Assembly: GCA_904393835.1 (NCBI GenBank)
Contig: CAJFNC010000005.1
Location: 59,628 to 123,627, forward strand
DNA from: an uncultured Ruminococcus sp.
GTDB lineage: Bacteria > Bacillota > Clostridia > Oscillospirales > Acutalibacteraceae
DNA: 64,000 bases
Direction: 5' to 3'
Shown here: positions 28,584 through 37,404 of the stretch, piece after piece
How the letters are laid out: each line of letters starts with the position of its first letter
Position numbering within the stretch: the stretch's first letter is position 1
The notes under the pieces: generated by a model
The model's database searches: none
What the model saw: only the letters and a program-made list of their open reading frames with translations
Told to the model about the DNA's origin: nothing
Translations under genes and position numbers: made by a program

Positions 28584-29885
28584 GTGGCTGTAAAAATTTT
28601 TGACGTAAATCAAAATTCACCCGCTGCAAGAGCAGGGGTACAAAAGGGAGAAACTTTGCTTTCAATTAACACAAATGAAATAGTGGATGTGCTTGATTAC
28701 CGTTTTTACCAGGTGAACAGAGAACTTGAGCTTGAAATTCAGAGTGCTGACGGAAATGTGCGAAAAGTAAATGTTCACAAAGGCGAATATGAGGAACTCG
28801 GACTGGAGTTTGAAACATACCTTATAGACAAACAACATTCCTGCCGTAACAAGTGCATTTTCTGTTTTATAGACCAGCTTCCGAAAGGTTTGAGAAAATC
28901 TTTGTATTTTAAGGATGACGACAGTCGGCTTTCATTTTTGTTTGGCAACTACATCACTCTTACAAATATTACGGAGCACGAAATTGAACGAATTATAAAG
29001 ATGCACATCAGTCCCATAAACGTATCTGTGCATACCACAAATCCCGAACTGCGCTGCAAAATGATGAATAACCGTTTTGCGGGTGATACGTTAAAATACC
29101 TCAAACGCTTTGCCGACGCGGGAATAACTCTCAATTGTCAAATCGTAGCCTGTCCGGGGATAAATGACGGCGACGAGCTGCTGCGCACGATGAAAGACCT
29201 TGAACAGCTCGGCGTTGCAATGACTGCGATTGTGCCGGTAGGGCTCACGGCGTACCGTGAAGGGCTCTATCCGCTTGAGGAATACAATCAGGCAACCGCG
29301 ACTCAAACACTTGATTTAATTGAAAAATTCGGCGATAAGTGTAAGAAAAAATACGGCAGAAGAATATTTTTTGCGGCTGATGAATTTTATCTGCTTGCAA
29401 AAAGAGAAATTCCCGCCCCCGAATTTTACGAGGATTTTGCAGCACTTGAAGACGGAGTCGGAATGATAGCTTTTTTGACCGACGATGTTCGATGGGCGCT
29501 TGAGGAATATGAAACAGACAGCACCCTCAGCAGTACCGTGACAATAGCCTGCGGTACAGGCGTATATGAACATATGAAAAAAATTATGGTGCTGATTAAT
29601 GAAAAATTTCCTAATATCACAATCCGCACCCGCGCGATTAAAAATAACTTTTTCGGCGGAAGTGTAAATGTTTCGGGACTTGTTACAGGCGGAGATCTTA
29701 TCGAGCAGCTTAAAGGCGAAAATCTCGGCGCACGTCTTGTAATCCCGTCATCAATGCTCCGCTTTGAAAACGATTTGTTTCTCGACGACGTTTCAACCGA
29801 CGATGTTGAAAAAGCTCTTGGTATTGAGCTCGTACCGGTCAACAACAACGGAAACGATCTCGTAAAAGCGATTGTGGGAAAATAA
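28584..29885 (+). CDS. DUF512 radical SAM protein with PDZ domain
   Basis: A 433-aa protein: an N-terminal PDZ-like domain (about residues 1-60), a radical-SAM-type cysteine motif CRNKCIFCF near residue 88, and a C-terminal DUF512 domain. The GTG start has GAGGTG about 5 bases upstream. The family is widespread in Clostridia and often sits beside der, as here (36 bp upstream of it). Its reaction is not known to me; an iron-sulfur/SAM enzyme is inferred from the Cys motif. Confidence 0.85.
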   Translation: MAVKIFDVNQNSPAARAGVQKGETLLSINTNEIVDVLDYRFYQVNRELELEIQSADGNVRKVNVHKGEYEELGLEFETYLIDKQHSCRNKCIFCFIDQLPKGLRKSLYFKDDDSRLSFLFGNYITLTNITEHEIERIIKMHISPINVSVHTTNPELRCKMMNNRFAGDTLKYLKRFADAGITLNCQIVACPGINDGDELLRTMKDLEQLGVAMTAIVPVGLTAYREGLYPLEEYNQATATQTLDLIEKFGDKCKKKYGRRIFFAADEFYLLAKREIPAPEFYEDFAALEDGVGMIAFLTDDVRWALEEYETDSTLSSTVTIACGTGVYEHMKKIMVLINEKFPNITIRTRAIKNNFFGGSVNVSGLVTGGDLIEQLKGENLGARLVIPSSMLRFENDLFLDDVSTDDVEKALGIELVPVNNNGNDLVKAIVGK

Positions 29886-29921
29886 ACTGTTTCACCATAG
29901 CTCAGAAAGGAATGTGATGGA

Positions 29922-31244
29922 ATGAATAAACCGGTTATAGCGATTGTCGGACGTCCGAACGTGGGCAAATCGACTCTGTTTAATAAACTCATAGGCAAGC
30001 GACTGTCAATTGTTGACGATACACCGGGCGTTACCCGCGACAGAATCTACGGTGACGTGGAATGGTGCGGCAAACACGCTATGCTTGTTGATACCGGCGG
30101 AATTGAACCAAAGTCAGACGACGTTATACTTGTGCAAATGCGCCGTCAGGCACAGCTTGCAATAGACACGGCAAATGTGATTATACTTGTGACCGACTGC
30201 AGAACAGGTATGGTCGCAACTGATATGGACGTTGCCAATATGCTTCAAAAATCAGGAAAACCGGTAATCGTATGCGTAAATAAATGCGACAGTACGGGTG
30301 AACCGCCTGCGGAATATTACGAGTTCTACAACCTCGGTTTGGGCGATCCTATTCAGGTTTCAGCCGTTCACGGCCACGGCACGGGAGACTTGCTCGACAG
30401 AGCTTTTGAATGTATCAATTTTGATGAGAACGAAGATGCGCAGGAAGATGTTATCAACGTAGCCGTAATCGGTAAACCGAACGCGGGAAAATCATCTCTT
30501 ATAAATAAAATCACAGATGAGGATCGCTGCATAGTTTCTGACATTGCAGGTACTACAAGAGATACAATTGACACACTTGTAGAAAATAAGTACGGTAGAT
30601 TTAATTTTACTGATACGGCAGGCTTGCGCCGTCAGAACAAAATCTATGATAATATTGAAAAATACAGCATTATACGCGCAAAAATGGCTATTGAGCGCAG
30701 CGACGTTTGCGTAATTATGATAGACGCGACAGTAGGTGTTACAGAGCAGGACACAAAGGTTGCAGGTCTTGCTCACGACGCGGGCAGAGCGTGCATACTT
30801 GCGGTGAATAAGTGGGACGCTATTGAGAAAGACGATAAAACTATGAGGGAGTTTTGTAAAAAGCTCGACGCCGATTTTGCTTTTATGTCATATGCTCCGC
30901 AGGTGTTTATTTCCGCAAAAACAGGATTGAGAATTGATAAGCTGTTTGAAGCAATTGTAAAATGCAATGAATCAGCCAACAGAAGAATTAAAACAGGCGT
31001 GCTCAACGAGCTGCTTGCTCAGGCTACAACGCGTGTTCAGCCGCCTTCCGATAAGGGAAAACGCCTAAAAATATTCTATATGACCCAAGCGTCGGTAAAG
31101 CCGCCGACATTTGTTTTCTTCTGCAACGACGCTAAGCTTTTCCATTTTTCATATCAGCGCTATTTGGAAAACAGAATAAGAGAGGCTTTCGGACTTGAGG
31201 GCACACCGATAAAAATCATAATCAGAGAACGAGGAGATAAATAA
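29922..31244 (+). CDS. der: ribosome-associated GTPase Der (EngA)
   Basis: Double-GTPase required for 50S subunit assembly. Two tandem G domains are present: GRPNVGKST near residue 8 with DTGG and NKCD, and GKPNAGKSS near residue 185 with DTAG and NKWD. A KH-like C-terminal domain follows. At 440 aa it has normal length. Its TAA stop overlaps the ATG of plsY (TAATG), indicating coupling. Confidence 0.97.
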   Translation: MNKPVIAIVGRPNVGKSTLFNKLIGKRLSIVDDTPGVTRDRIYGDVEWCGKHAMLVDTGGIEPKSDDVILVQMRRQAQLAIDTANVIILVTDCRTGMVATDMDVANMLQKSGKPVIVCVNKCDSTGEPPAEYYEFYNLGLGDPIQVSAVHGHGTGDLLDRAFECINFDENEDAQEDVINVAVIGKPNAGKSSLINKITDEDRCIVSDIAGTTRDTIDTLVENKYGRFNFTDTAGLRRQNKIYDNIEKYSIIRAKMAIERSDVCVIMIDATVGVTEQDTKVAGLAHDAGRACILAVNKWDAIEKDDKTMREFCKKLDADFAFMSYAPQVFISAKTGLRIDKLFEAIVKCNESANRRIKTGVLNELLAQATTRVQPPSDKGKRLKIFYMTQASVKPPTFVFFCNDAKLFHFSYQRYLENRIREAFGLEGTPIKIIIRERGDK

Positions 31245-31960
31245 TGGATTTCTATCTGAATTTTGTTGCTGATAACTGGTGGCGTTTTATTATTGCCGCT
31301 GTTGTCGCTTACTTGCTCGGAAGCATAAATACAGCCGTTCTTGTAACAAAAATAGTTACAAAGGGCAAAGATGACATACGCAATATGGGCAGCGGAAACG
31401 CAGGTTTTACCAATGTTTTGCGCAGCGTCGGCAAAATTCCCGCTATAATCACAATTGTGTGCGACGCTTTAAAGTGTATTATTGCGGTGCTGCTTGGAGG
31501 ATTGATATTTTCAACTATCGCCTCGGATAATCAGATTTTGTCAAACGAATTTGTAAACTGCGGAAAATACATAGCAGGTATTTTCTGCATACTCGGTCAT
31601 TCATATCCGATTTACTTTAAATTTAAAGGAGGCAAAGGCGTAGTTACCGCAGCAGCTTTAATTGCGATTGAGGATTGGCGAGTTTTTATTGCAATAATTA
31701 TAGTATTCCTTATTGTATTTCTCATTACAAAAATCATCTCTGCGGCAAGCATTACAGCGGCAGTATTGTATGCACCACTCACTTTTCTCGCAACATTTTT
31801 CCTCGACTATATGAGCGGCGCTGGCTATTCGCTTATGTATGTTATACTTTCAACTGTAGCCTCGCTGATTATCGGAATTTTTGTAATTGTAAAGCATAAG
31901 GCAAATATCGGACGCCTTTTGCGTGGAGAAGAAAAGAAAATTACTGCAAAAAAGGGTTGA
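31244..31960 (+). CDS. plsY: acyl-phosphate:glycerol-3-phosphate acyltransferase PlsY
   Basis: Membrane acyltransferase that makes lysophosphatidic acid from acyl-phosphate. Conserved motifs are visible: YLLGSINTA near residue 24, the GSGNAGFTNVLR block near 47, and KFKGGKGVVT near 126, with about five transmembrane helices. At 238 aa it is slightly longer than the roughly 200 aa typical form, with a basic C-terminal tail. der-plsY is a common Firmicutes pair. Confidence 0.94.
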   Translation: MDFYLNFVADNWWRFIIAAVVAYLLGSINTAVLVTKIVTKGKDDIRNMGSGNAGFTNVLRSVGKIPAIITIVCDALKCIIAVLLGGLIFSTIASDNQILSNEFVNCGKYIAGIFCILGHSYPIYFKFKGGKGVVTAAALIAIEDWRVFIAIIIVFLIVFLITKIISAASITAAVLYAPLTFLATFFLDYMSGAGYSLMYVILSTVASLIIGIFVIVKHKANIGRLLRGEEKKITAKKG

Positions 31961-31964
31961 TATA

Positions 31965-31993
31965 TTGACTAAATTTACCGTCTGTTGTAAAAT
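31965..31993 (+). promoter_or_regulatory. sigma-A promoter of HIT gene, inside a terminator
   Basis: TTGACT at 31965-31970, 17 nt, TAAAAT at 31988-31993. The -10 box lies in the loop of the terminator described next, so promoter and terminator occupy the same bases. Confidence 0.65.
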
Positions 31994-32009
31994 ATAGACG
32001 GTATTTTTT
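31976..32009 (+). terminator. terminator of der-plsY overlapping the next promoter
   Basis: An 8-bp perfect stem TACCGTCT / AGACGGTA with a 12-nt loop and six T residues. Confidence 0.8.
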
Positions 32010-32027
32010 ATAAGAAAGGACGATATT

Positions 32028-32369
32028 ATGTCGGATTGTATATTTTGTAAAATCGTTGACGGCTCTATCCCGTCTAAAAAAGTTTATGAGGACGATAAAA
32101 TTCTCGCATTTTATGACCTTGAACCGCAGGCTCCCGTTCACGTTTTGGTAATTCCCAAGGAACACATCTGTTGTGCAAATGCGGTTACTGAGGAAAATGC
32201 AGATAACATTGCGCATATCTTTATAAAAATTCCCGAAATTACTAAAAAGCTCGGACTTGACAACGGATACAGAATTGTCAACAACTGCGGCGATGACGGC
32301 TGTCAAAGCGTAAAACATATGCATTTCCATATTCTCGGCGGCAAAAAGCTGAACGATAGTATGGCGTAA
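32028..32369 (+). CDS. HIT-family nucleotide hydrolase (HinT-like)
   Basis: A 113-aa purine-nucleoside phosphoramidase-like protein. The histidine triad HMHFHILGG is near residue 99, and the opening CIFCKIVDGSIPSKKVYED is typical of bacterial HinT. The AGAAAGGA site is about 8 bases upstream. A phosphoribosyltransferase gene follows after 9 bp. Confidence 0.93.
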   Translation: MSDCIFCKIVDGSIPSKKVYEDDKILAFYDLEPQAPVHVLVIPKEHICCANAVTEENADNIAHIFIKIPEITKKLGLDNGYRIVNNCGDDGCQSVKHMHFHILGGKKLNDSMA

Positions 32370-32378
32370 GGAGCGCTT

Positions 32379-32915
32379 ATGAAAACTTATAAGATAAATA
32401 TAGCGGGCGTTGAGCGTGAACTTGAACGTTTTCCGATAAGTGATACCACGGATATTGCGGCGTTTATCCTTTTCGGCGACGTTGAAGTTACCGAGAAAGC
32501 CGCCGCCGAACTTTTAAAACGCTGCCCCGAACACGATGTGATAGTTACAGCTGAGGCAAAAAGCATACCGTTGGTTTACGAAATGGCAAGAATCGGCTGC
32601 AGACACTACGTTGTAGCGCGCAAACGGACAAAGGTTTATATGAAAAATCCGGTCAGTGTTACCGTAAATTCTATCACTACAAACGGCGACCAAAAGCTTT
32701 ACCTAGGCGAAGGAGATATGCAGTATTTAAAGGATAAAAAAGTTTTGCTTGTTGACGATGTTATCTCAACGGGCAACAGTATTGCGGCTCTTGAAAAGCT
32801 TGTAAAAACGGCGGGTGCGCATATTGTAGGCAAAGCTGCAGTGCTTGCGGAAGGCGATGCAAAAAACCGTGACGATATAATCTATCTTGAACCGCTTCCA
32901 TTGCTTGAAAGATAA
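32379..32915 (+). CDS. phosphoribosyltransferase family protein (adenine PRTase-like)
   Basis: A 178-aa type I phosphoribosyltransferase. The PRPP motif VLLVDDVISTGNS is near residue 125; an APRT/XPRT-like TAEAKSIPLVYEMA segment is near residue 53. The pattern is related to adenine and xanthine phosphoribosyltransferases, but the classical APRT signature is not exact, so substrate is left open. Tightly spaced after the HIT gene and before comEC. Confidence 0.78.
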   Translation: MKTYKINIAGVERELERFPISDTTDIAAFILFGDVEVTEKAAAELLKRCPEHDVIVTAEAKSIPLVYEMARIGCRHYVVARKRTKVYMKNPVSVTVNSITTNGDQKLYLGEGDMQYLKDKKVLLVDDVISTGNSIAALEKLVKTAGAHIVGKAAVLAEGDAKNRDDIIYLEPLPLLER

Positions 32916-32927
32916 AGAGGAATTGTT

Positions 32928-35123
32928 ATGAAACGACTGCTGGGATTGACAGGAATTACTTACCTTTCTGTTTTGGCAGCCGTTTTCTATTCTTCAAGCA
33001 GCGTAGTGCTTTGCGTAATCGCGGCTTTATCAGCTATGGTGTTGCTGCTTGGAATATTCTTTAAAATAATTAAAATTGATTTAGCTTTTGTAAACAATCA
33101 TAAAAATTCGGCGATAGCAGTCGGTGTGTCGGCGCTTTGCGCCTGTATATCGTTTACATTGTTCACAAATGCTTTTTATGTTCCTCTTGTCAAAGAATAT
33201 AACAATTCAAAAGTAAATATTCAGGGATATATTTGTGACGAAATAACCGTCCGCGGCAAAGGTTTTATATATGAAATTCAGACTGATGAGATTAACGGAA
33301 AAGATGAAAAACTCAAAATTCAGCTTACCTCATATCACGACCTTAACGTAGAAGAATTTGACAACGTAAGCGGTACGATTTTACTTACGACCCCTGAGCA
33401 TGAAAACTTAATTTCAAACGGCATTTACTTTGTTTCGTGTGATGATGAAAATGTTTTAACAAAAAGCGGCGATGAAAAACGCTTTGTACCGTATGCCGCT
33501 GCCGTATCTATACGAAAACAGATGAAACAGGCATTTGATGTTTTGCTTCCCGATTCTCAGGCGTCGCTTTGCAAAGCAGTTTTGCTCGGCGATAAAGCAG
33601 CTTTGTCATCTAACTTGAATACGGCTTTTACAAACACGGGTACCACGTTTATGATAGTAGTGTCGGGTATGCACCTTTCTATTGTTGTATCCTGCGTTTT
33701 GTTTCTGCTCAATAAATTTATAAAGAACAGGTTTGTATCGGCGACAATAATTTTTGCGGTAGTAATTTCTTTTATAGCAATAACAGGTTGTAATAAATCG
33801 GTTATACGTTCAGGTGTAATGGTGATGATTTCCTACGGAGGAAAACTTGTTTTCCGCAGGGCTGATTCAATAAATTCGCTCGGATGCGCAGCACTTGTGC
33901 TCACTTTGTTCAATCCTTATGCAGTTGCCGATATCGGTATGTTGCTTTCGTTCAGCGCAACGGCAGGTATTGTCCTTTGGTCAAATGCAATACGCAGGGA
34001 ACTGAGCCGATTTTTACCTTTTAAAAATACGGTCTTTCGTTCGATTGTCTCTATGTTCGGCGTGTCTCTTGCTGCTTCCTTGTGGGTGCTGCCAATTACG
34101 ATTACCGCTTTTGGTACGGTATCGCCGTTTGTCCCTCTTACCTCAATTGTACTTGAACCGCTTGTAACGGTTATACTTGCGTTTTCGCTTGTAATATCTG
34201 TACTCTATCTTATACCGATTTTATCTTTTATCTCATATCCGTGCGCGCTTGTTTGCGGAATCGTGTGCAATCTTTTTTCTAAAATAATTCTGTATTTATC
34301 GGATTTGCCGTATATCTGTGTCAATACCGAAAAGCCTTATTTTTACTTATGGCTTGCGATTACAATAGCTTTTGTATTTTTCGGTTACTTAATTTCAGCA
34401 AAAAGGAAATATATTTATTGTTCAACGGCGCTTTCGCTTGCAATTCTTATGACAGGATGGGGAATATATTCGATTCTTGACAGCAACAAAACCACACTTA
34501 CGGTTTATTCGGTAGGATACGGCACTGCAATCAGCGTTGAAAACGGCAGGTACCTTTCTCTTTTGTCGTGCGGAGGGTCAGCTTCTAACAGCTACAATTT
34601 AATAAATACGCTGTCAAAAAATCATCACTCTGTTGATAATGTAATAATCCCCGAGTCACTTAGCAAATATGATAAACTTCTTGATTCTGTGCTTTCCGAA
34701 TTTGACGTATCGAATGTTTTAGTCTATGATAACGATGTACAGTCGCAAAAATACAATGAAGAGTACGACGGTAACACACGGAGAATTATACCGGACAACA
34801 CGTCTTTTACTCTAAAACTTTCGCCGTATGTTAACGACACGGTAATGAATATCAACGGCAACACCTTACAGTATGTACAATCAGAAAATGCAGCGGTATT
34901 GTTTATAGGCGGAAAGCCCGATATAAAAGCCGTTCCGGAATATATGCGAAGCGCTGACTATGTAATTTTGAGCCTTTTGCCCGAAAACTCGCAGCTGCTT
35001 AACTGCAAAAATCTGATTTTTTCGGGTACAAAGCAGACATATGATAAAAATGTAAATTCTTTTAGGGAAATATCATCGAACATACAGACCACTTTCAACA
35101 GCAATATAGAAATTTTAATTTAA
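32928..35123 (+). CDS. comEC: ComEC/Rec2 family DNA-uptake channel protein, degenerate C-terminal domain
   Basis: A 731-aa membrane protein of the competence DNA-channel family. An N-terminal OB-like region (residues 50-190) is followed by the Competence domain with about ten helices, including the conserved IVVSGMHLSI near residue 242, GCNKSVIRSGVM near 287 and LSFSATAGIV near 340. The C-terminal region (about residue 525 on) keeps the start of the metallo-beta-lactamase fold (YSVGYGTAISV...) but has no HxHxDH metal motif, so this domain looks catalytically dead. comEC-holA is the usual order. Whether it still imports DNA is unknown. Confidence 0.87.
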   Translation: MKRLLGLTGITYLSVLAAVFYSSSSVVLCVIAALSAMVLLLGIFFKIIKIDLAFVNNHKNSAIAVGVSALCACISFTLFTNAFYVPLVKEYNNSKVNIQGYICDEITVRGKGFIYEIQTDEINGKDEKLKIQLTSYHDLNVEEFDNVSGTILLTTPEHENLISNGIYFVSCDDENVLTKSGDEKRFVPYAAAVSIRKQMKQAFDVLLPDSQASLCKAVLLGDKAALSSNLNTAFTNTGTTFMIVVSGMHLSIVVSCVLFLLNKFIKNRFVSATIIFAVVISFIAITGCNKSVIRSGVMVMISYGGKLVFRRADSINSLGCAALVLTLFNPYAVADIGMLLSFSATAGIVLWSNAIRRELSRFLPFKNTVFRSIVSMFGVSLAASLWVLPITITAFGTVSPFVPLTSIVLEPLVTVILAFSLVISVLYLIPILSFISYPCALVCGIVCNLFSKIILYLSDLPYICVNTEKPYFYLWLAITIAFVFFGYLISAKRKYIYCSTALSLAILMTGWGIYSILDSNKTTLTVYSVGYGTAISVENGRYLSLLSCGGSASNSYNLINTLSKNHHSVDNVIIPESLSKYDKLLDSVLSEFDVSNVLVYDNDVQSQKYNEEYDGNTRRIIPDNTSFTLKLSPYVNDTVMNINGNTLQYVQSENAAVLFIGGKPDIKAVPEYMRSADYVILSLLPENSQLLNCKNLIFSGTKQTYDKNVNSFREISSNIQTTFNSNIEILI

Positions 35124-35134
35124 CGGAGGGCGCT

Positions 35135-36178
35135 ATGCCTAAGATAAGCGAAGCAGAATTAAAAAAGCAAATTAAAAACAAGGATTTTTCTCCGCTGTAT
35201 GTATTATACGGCAGTGAAAAAATGTTTGTAAAGCATTATACTCAAAAGCTTACCGAAGCCGTAGTCGGAAAAAATCCTTCTGATTTCAGCTTCTATGAGT
35301 TTAGCGGACAGTTTAATCTTGACTCATTTGCGGCGGCAGTGCAATCTGTTCCGTTTATGAGCGAGCACAACTGCGTGCTTGTTACTGATATTTTTTACGA
35401 CCTGTTAAAAAAGGACGAGTCGGATGAAATCATAAAAATATGTTCCCTTGCATCAAGTTCTGTAATTGTAATTGTTTCAATGCCGTCATATACTCCCGAA
35501 AAAAATTCCGCTTACTTTGACGCCCTGGTAAAAAAGGCAGAAAAAATCGGCTCTGTATGCAAGTTTGAAAGACTCAGCCAAAATACCCTTGAGCGTTACA
35601 TTGCCAAATGGGCGAACGAAAACGGAAAAACTATTTCTCATATTAACGCCGCAAAGCTTATCTCAATCTGCGGTGATGATCTTAACCTGTTAAAAAACGA
35701 GGTGAATAAAATTTCAGCCTATTCTCAGGATGAAGAGATAAGCCTTGAAGATATTGAAAAACTTGCCACGGCAACGTTTGAAGCCAATATCTACGCAATT
35801 TCCGATGCGGTTTTAAAAGGTAATTCCGACAGAGCGTTCAACCTTTTAAATTTGCTGTTTTATCAAAAAACCGACCCGCAAAGAATTTTTTTCACACTCG
35901 CGGGTTCTTACATTGACGCGTACAGAATACGTGTAGCCGATGAATGCGGTGTTACACAGGAGGAAGTAGCCAAAGCGTTTGAATATAAAAACAGGGCTTT
36001 TGTGCTAAAAAAATCACGCACGGCTACCTCGCGCATATCGACGCAGGCTTTGAGAAAAATTCTTGACGTATTTGTTGATGCTGATATAAAGATGAAGAGC
36101 ACTTCTGTCGATATGCGTATTCACCTTGAACAGCTCATTGCCCGATTGCTTTTAATAGCTAAGGAGGGAGGCGTCTGA
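35135..36178 (+). CDS. holA: DNA polymerase III subunit delta
   Basis: Clamp-loader delta subunit that opens the beta clamp at replication forks. The N-terminal LYVLYGSEKMFV and the middle helix region QSVPFMSEHNCVLV match the family. The 347-aa length is typical. It follows comEC by 11 bp with a GGAGGG site. rpsT, which frequently follows holA in Firmicutes, is not present here. Confidence 0.93.
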   Translation: MPKISEAELKKQIKNKDFSPLYVLYGSEKMFVKHYTQKLTEAVVGKNPSDFSFYEFSGQFNLDSFAAAVQSVPFMSEHNCVLVTDIFYDLLKKDESDEIIKICSLASSSVIVIVSMPSYTPEKNSAYFDALVKKAEKIGSVCKFERLSQNTLERYIAKWANENGKTISHINAAKLISICGDDLNLLKNEVNKISAYSQDEEISLEDIEKLATATFEANIYAISDAVLKGNSDRAFNLLNLLFYQKTDPQRIFFTLAGSYIDAYRIRVADECGVTQEEVAKAFEYKNRAFVLKKSRTATSRISTQALRKILDVFVDADIKMKSTSVDMRIHLEQLIARLLLIAKEGGV

Positions 36179-36237
36179 TGTTTAAAATAAAAAGCGGATA
36201 TCGGTTAAAAAGCTACGGAAAGCTCAAGCTCAATTAA
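36178..36237 (+). CDS. possible 19-aa basic leader peptide
   Basis: A tiny ORF (19 codons) whose ATG overlaps the holA stop (TGATG) and lies 9 bases after a strong AGGAGGG. The product would be very basic (Lys/Arg/Tyr-rich). It could be a genuine micro-protein, a remnant of a lost downstream gene, or chance; no homologue is recognised. Confidence 0.25.
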   Translation: MFKIKSGYRLKSYGKLKLN

Positions 36238-36371
36238 ATTATCGCGCACCGATTATCCAAATGACGGATTTGTTCGCTTTGTAAGTTACCGCATGTTGAA
36301 AATGCAGCTTTGTGGAATATTAAAGTATTTGATGAATTATGAAAATTTAAAAATTTTGAGACCTTTCAGAG

Positions 36372-36432
36372 AACACCCTGTTTATTCTATTGTCTTTTTA
36401 CGGACTTGTTAAATATACAGGGTGTTTTTTAT
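36372..36432 (+). terminator. long-loop terminator after holA
   Basis: A 10-bp perfect stem AACACCCTGT / ACAGGGTGTT separated by about 35 nt, followed by TTTTTT. Confidence 0.7.
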
Positions 36433-36489
36433 TTATATTTTCTTATTGGTGATTTTTATGAATTAATAGCAGATATTTTCTAAAATCAC

Positions 36490-36518
36490 TTGAATTGATT
36501 GAAATGTTTATGTATAAT
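36490..36518 (+). promoter_or_regulatory. putative sigma-A promoter of surface protein
   Basis: TTGAAT, 17-nt spacer, TATAAT; about 70 nt upstream of the ATG. Confidence 0.6.
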
Positions 36519-36588
36519 TAAATAGCTATAATTGCAATTTTATATTAAAATATTATACTACACAGTTTAAAATGACGGAGAAAAGATT

Positions 36589-37404
36589 ATGAATGGTAAA
36601 AAGATTATTTCGGTACTATGCTCTGCGATTATTGCTTTTTCTGCACTTTTGATACCGCATCTGTCATCATTTGATGCCAAAGCAATAACAAATACGGATG
36701 TATCTGAATCTTTTGATGAAAAATTGTATTTCAATGAATACGAGTATATTGTATTGGATGACAGTTCAATTGCCGTTACGGGCTATACGGGCAGCGGTGA
36801 TACTGTTGAAATTCCGGCACAGATTGAAGGAAAACCGGTAGAGAAAATAGCTGCTGAGGCTTTTATTGCCAATACGGGAATTAAAAATATTGTGATTCCA
36901 AACGGTGTGTTAAGCATAGAGGATAATGCTTTTTCTCAATGCACGTCTCTTTTGAGCGTAACTATTCCGCAAAGTATAACTTCAATTTCTCCGCTTGCTT
37001 TTGAAGGATGCGACAAGCTTGTTATTCACGGAATAACAGGTTCTTATGCGGAAAATTATGCAAAGGATAACAATATTAAATTTGTTGATGATACAGTAAC
37101 AGTACCCCAGCAGGTAATGCTTGACAAAAATGATGTTATTCTCGGTTTAAATGAAACAATCAGTCTGACTGCTACTCTGTTGCCTGAAAATTCCCAAGAT
37201 AACTTAACCTGGAGCAGCGACAACAAAACCGTTGCAATTGTAGACGCAAACGGAAAAATCACCGCAAAAAAGTGCGGTTCGGCTACTGTCAGCGTAAAAA
37301 CTTCCAACGGTAAGACAGCGTCCTGTAAGGTTACGGTTAAGACTGCCCCGTCAAGCGTCAGCTTAAATAAAACAAGCATTACTCTCGGCGTCGGAGAAGA
37401 TTAG
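36589..37404 (+). CDS. N-terminal fragment: signal peptide, LRR_5, one Big_2 domain
   Basis: The translatable first part (271 aa) of the interrupted surface protein. A Lys-rich start and hydrophobic stretch form a Sec signal peptide. The LRR_5 region is recognised by repeated I(x)NxAF and LxSVxIPxxxxxI patterns. It ends in the second Big_2 repeat. If the TAG is real, this would be a secreted protein lacking the peptidase domain. Confidence 0.75.
   Translation: MNGKKIISVLCSAIIAFSALLIPHLSSFDAKAITNTDVSESFDEKLYFNEYEYIVLDDSSIAVTGYTGSGDTVEIPAQIEGKPVEKIAAEAFIANTGIKNIVIPNGVLSIEDNAFSQCTSLLSVTIPQSITSISPLAFEGCDKLVIHGITGSYAENYAKDNNIKFVDDTVTVPQQVMLDKNDVILGLNETISLTATLLPENSQDNLTWSSDNKTVAIVDANGKITAKKCGSATVSVKTSNGKTASCKVTVKTAPSSVSLNKTSITLGVGED

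Larger units (their letters stand above)
36238..36588 (+). other. intergenic region between holA and surface protein
   Basis: About 350 bases without a convincing gene. It contains the holA terminator (36372-36432) and the promoter of the next gene (36490-36518). Sequence before the terminator is not recognisably coding. Confidence 0.6.

Noticed and set aside
29426..29998. 190-codon minus-strand frame
   Set aside because: Antisense to the DUF512 protein and der; no recognisable domain or ribosome site.
37402..37404. TAG as pyrrolysine or programmed read-through
   Set aside because: No pyl genes or methylamine methyltransferase context are in the window, and the surrounding repeat deletion offers a simpler explanation.
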